Shown: positions 13,118 through 14,064 of the stretch, piece after piece
Layout: each line of letters opens with the position of its first letter
How positions within the stretch are numbered: position 1 is the stretch's first letter
Origin: an uncultured Lachnospiraceae bacterium
Lineage (GTDB): Bacteria; Bacillota_A; Clostridia; Lachnospirales; Lachnospiraceae
Direction of reading: 5' to 3'
Length of the DNA: 14,064 nucleotides
NCBI GenBank assembly: GCA_910585355.1
Contig: CAJUDN010000009.1
Coordinates: 22,349 to 36,412 of the forward strand
The notes under the pieces: model-generated
The model's database searches: none
Seen by the model: the letters and a program-made list of their open reading frames with translations, nothing else
Told to the model about the DNA's origin: nothing
Translations under genes and position numbers: made by a program

Positions 13118-14064
13118 ATGAAAATTCGCACGAGACTTGCAATCGCGTTTCTTACCATAACCGTTGTGCCGATTTCACTTATTTACGTGACAATTATAGG
13201 CTTAAATAGCTATCAGGCCAGGGCATTCAGACAAACGTATGGCCTTTCTGAGGAGGTAGAGCTGTCGGTTGGATCTTCTATCCGTGTGTTCAGCCGCCTG
13301 ACGGAATCCATACAAAAAGAGATTGACAGGGATATCAATGAAAAAACAGATAAATTTGAGGATGAAGCTTATCTTGCTGATCTAAATGGAAGGCTTTCCA
13401 TGAAGCATTCCTTTTTGATTGTCCGCAAGGCCGGCCAGACCTTTTTTACGGGGGACCCCAAAACCACAGACCAGCTGGCAAGTGAATTTATTGACTATGA
13501 AGATATGGAATACCTGTCTAACTGGGGAAATTATCTGGATGGAAAAACAGAGCATCTAATTAAACAGAAAAACTTCACGTTTTCCGATGGCGAGGAGGGG
13601 AGTCTGTACCTGGTGACCAATGTGGTGGATGTGATTCCGGAAATCAAATCCATGATTTTTGAAATGTTTTTCACCAGTGTACTGATTTTATTTATCACAG
13701 GAGCTTTCCTTACAGTCTGGGTCTACCAGTCTATTTGGCGCCCTTTAGGAAAGCTTCAGGAAGCCACCAAAAAGATCAGAGACGGGAATCTGGATTTTAC
13801 TCTGGAAATTGAAGACGATGATGAAATAGGGCAGCTTTGTCAGAATTTCGAGGAAATGAGGCTCCGCCTGAAAGAGAGCACGGAGGAGAAGATACAATAT
13901 GATAAAGAAAGCAAGGAGCTAATAAGCAACATTTCCCATGACTTAAAAACTCCAATCACGGCTATTAAAGGCTATGTGGAAGGAATTATGGACGGGGTGG
14001 CATCTTCGCCGGAGAAGCTGGATAAGTATATTCGAACCATATATAATAAGGCCAATGATATGGA
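13118..14064 (+). CDS. Membrane sensor histidine kinase, 3' end beyond the window
   Basis: The frame stays open to the right edge, so about 315 residues of a longer kinase are seen. A membrane segment (about 7-28, LAIAFLTITVVPISLIYV) is followed by an extracytoplasmic sensor region, and a second segment (about 187-210, FFTSVLILFITGAFLTVWV). A HAMP-like linker follows (RPLGKLQEATKKIRDGNLDF, then DEIGQLCQNF). The HisKA H-box NISHDLKTPITAIKGY has the phosphoacceptor at His274. The ATP-binding domain is cut off. The start is uncertain: ATG 13118 has AGGAGG 13 nt upstream, while in-frame TTG 13109 has it 4 nt upstream. The signal is unknown. No response regulator is seen upstream, so one may follow. 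Adjacency to hut is not proof of a link. Confidence 0.92.
   Translation, partial: MKIRTRLAIAFLTITVVPISLIYVTIIGLNSYQARAFRQTYGLSEEVELSVGSSIRVFSRLTESIQKEIDRDINEKTDKFEDEAYLADLNGRLSMKHSFLIVRKAGQTFFTGDPKTTDQLASEFIDYEDMEYLSNWGNYLDGKTEHLIKQKNFTFSDGEEGSLYLVTNVVDVIPEIKSMIFEMFFTSVLILFITGAFLTVWVYQSIWRPLGKLQEATKKIRDGNLDFTLEIEDDDEIGQLCQNFEEMRLRLKESTEEKIQYDKESKELISNISHDLKTPITAIKGYVEGIMDGVASSPEKLDKYIRTIYNKANDM

Noticed and set aside
1..14064. CRISPR arrays, tRNA or rRNA genes, transposases, prophage genes
   Set aside because: No regularly spaced repeats, RNA gene signatures or transposase-like frames were seen in the window.

Overview
The window looks like chromosomal DNA from a low-to-mid GC Firmicute of class Clostridia, most likely Lachnospiraceae. 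This is inferred from an S-box (SAM-I) riboswitch on metK, strong AGGAGG-type ribosome binding sites, an animal-like long urocanase, and split formiminotransferase and cyclodeaminase genes. No database search was possible, so the taxon is a guess.

Layout. Positions 1-563 hold a consensus promoter, a SAM-I riboswitch with its intrinsic terminator, and a long structured leader with two palindromes. These precede metK (564-1751), which is followed 15 nt later by a small lipoprotein gene (1767-2258). A large nested hairpin (2287-2395) separates that unit from a convergent operon on the minus strand, hutU then hutI (5704 down to 2410). Divergent from hutU is a 949-residue transcriptional regulator (5951-8800) with a winged-helix/BTAD N-terminus, a P-loop ATPase and C-terminal TPRs. 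Next, on the plus strand, come hutH, hutD, ftcD and fchA (9040-12814), closed by a terminator at 12833-12870. After a second large palindrome and an extended -10 promoter, a membrane sensor histidine kinase starts and runs off the right edge.

How the genes work together. HutH, HutU and HutI convert histidine through urocanate and imidazolonepropionate to N-formimino-L-glutamate. FtcD moves the formimino group to tetrahydrofolate, releasing glutamate, and FchA deaminates the product to 5,10-methenyl-THF plus ammonia. The pathway therefore yields glutamate and a one-carbon folate unit, as in animals and some fermenters, rather than formamide or formate. HutD is a small cupin-like accessory protein. 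No HutC, HutP or histidine transporter gene is present in the window.

Most interesting observation. The regulator sits between the two hut transcription units, and both hut promoters share an unusual design. Each has two GAC-starting heptamers on an 11-bp pitch, then exactly 6 bp, then a good -10 box, with only a poor -35-like hexamer 20 bp away. This is the layout described for BTAD/SARP activators in Streptomyces. A 12-base copy of the core (TTTGGACGTTTT) also lies inside the -35/-10 spacer of the regulator's own, otherwise consensus, promoter. This suggests a BTAD-ATPase-TPR regulator that activates histidine catabolism and perhaps limits itself.
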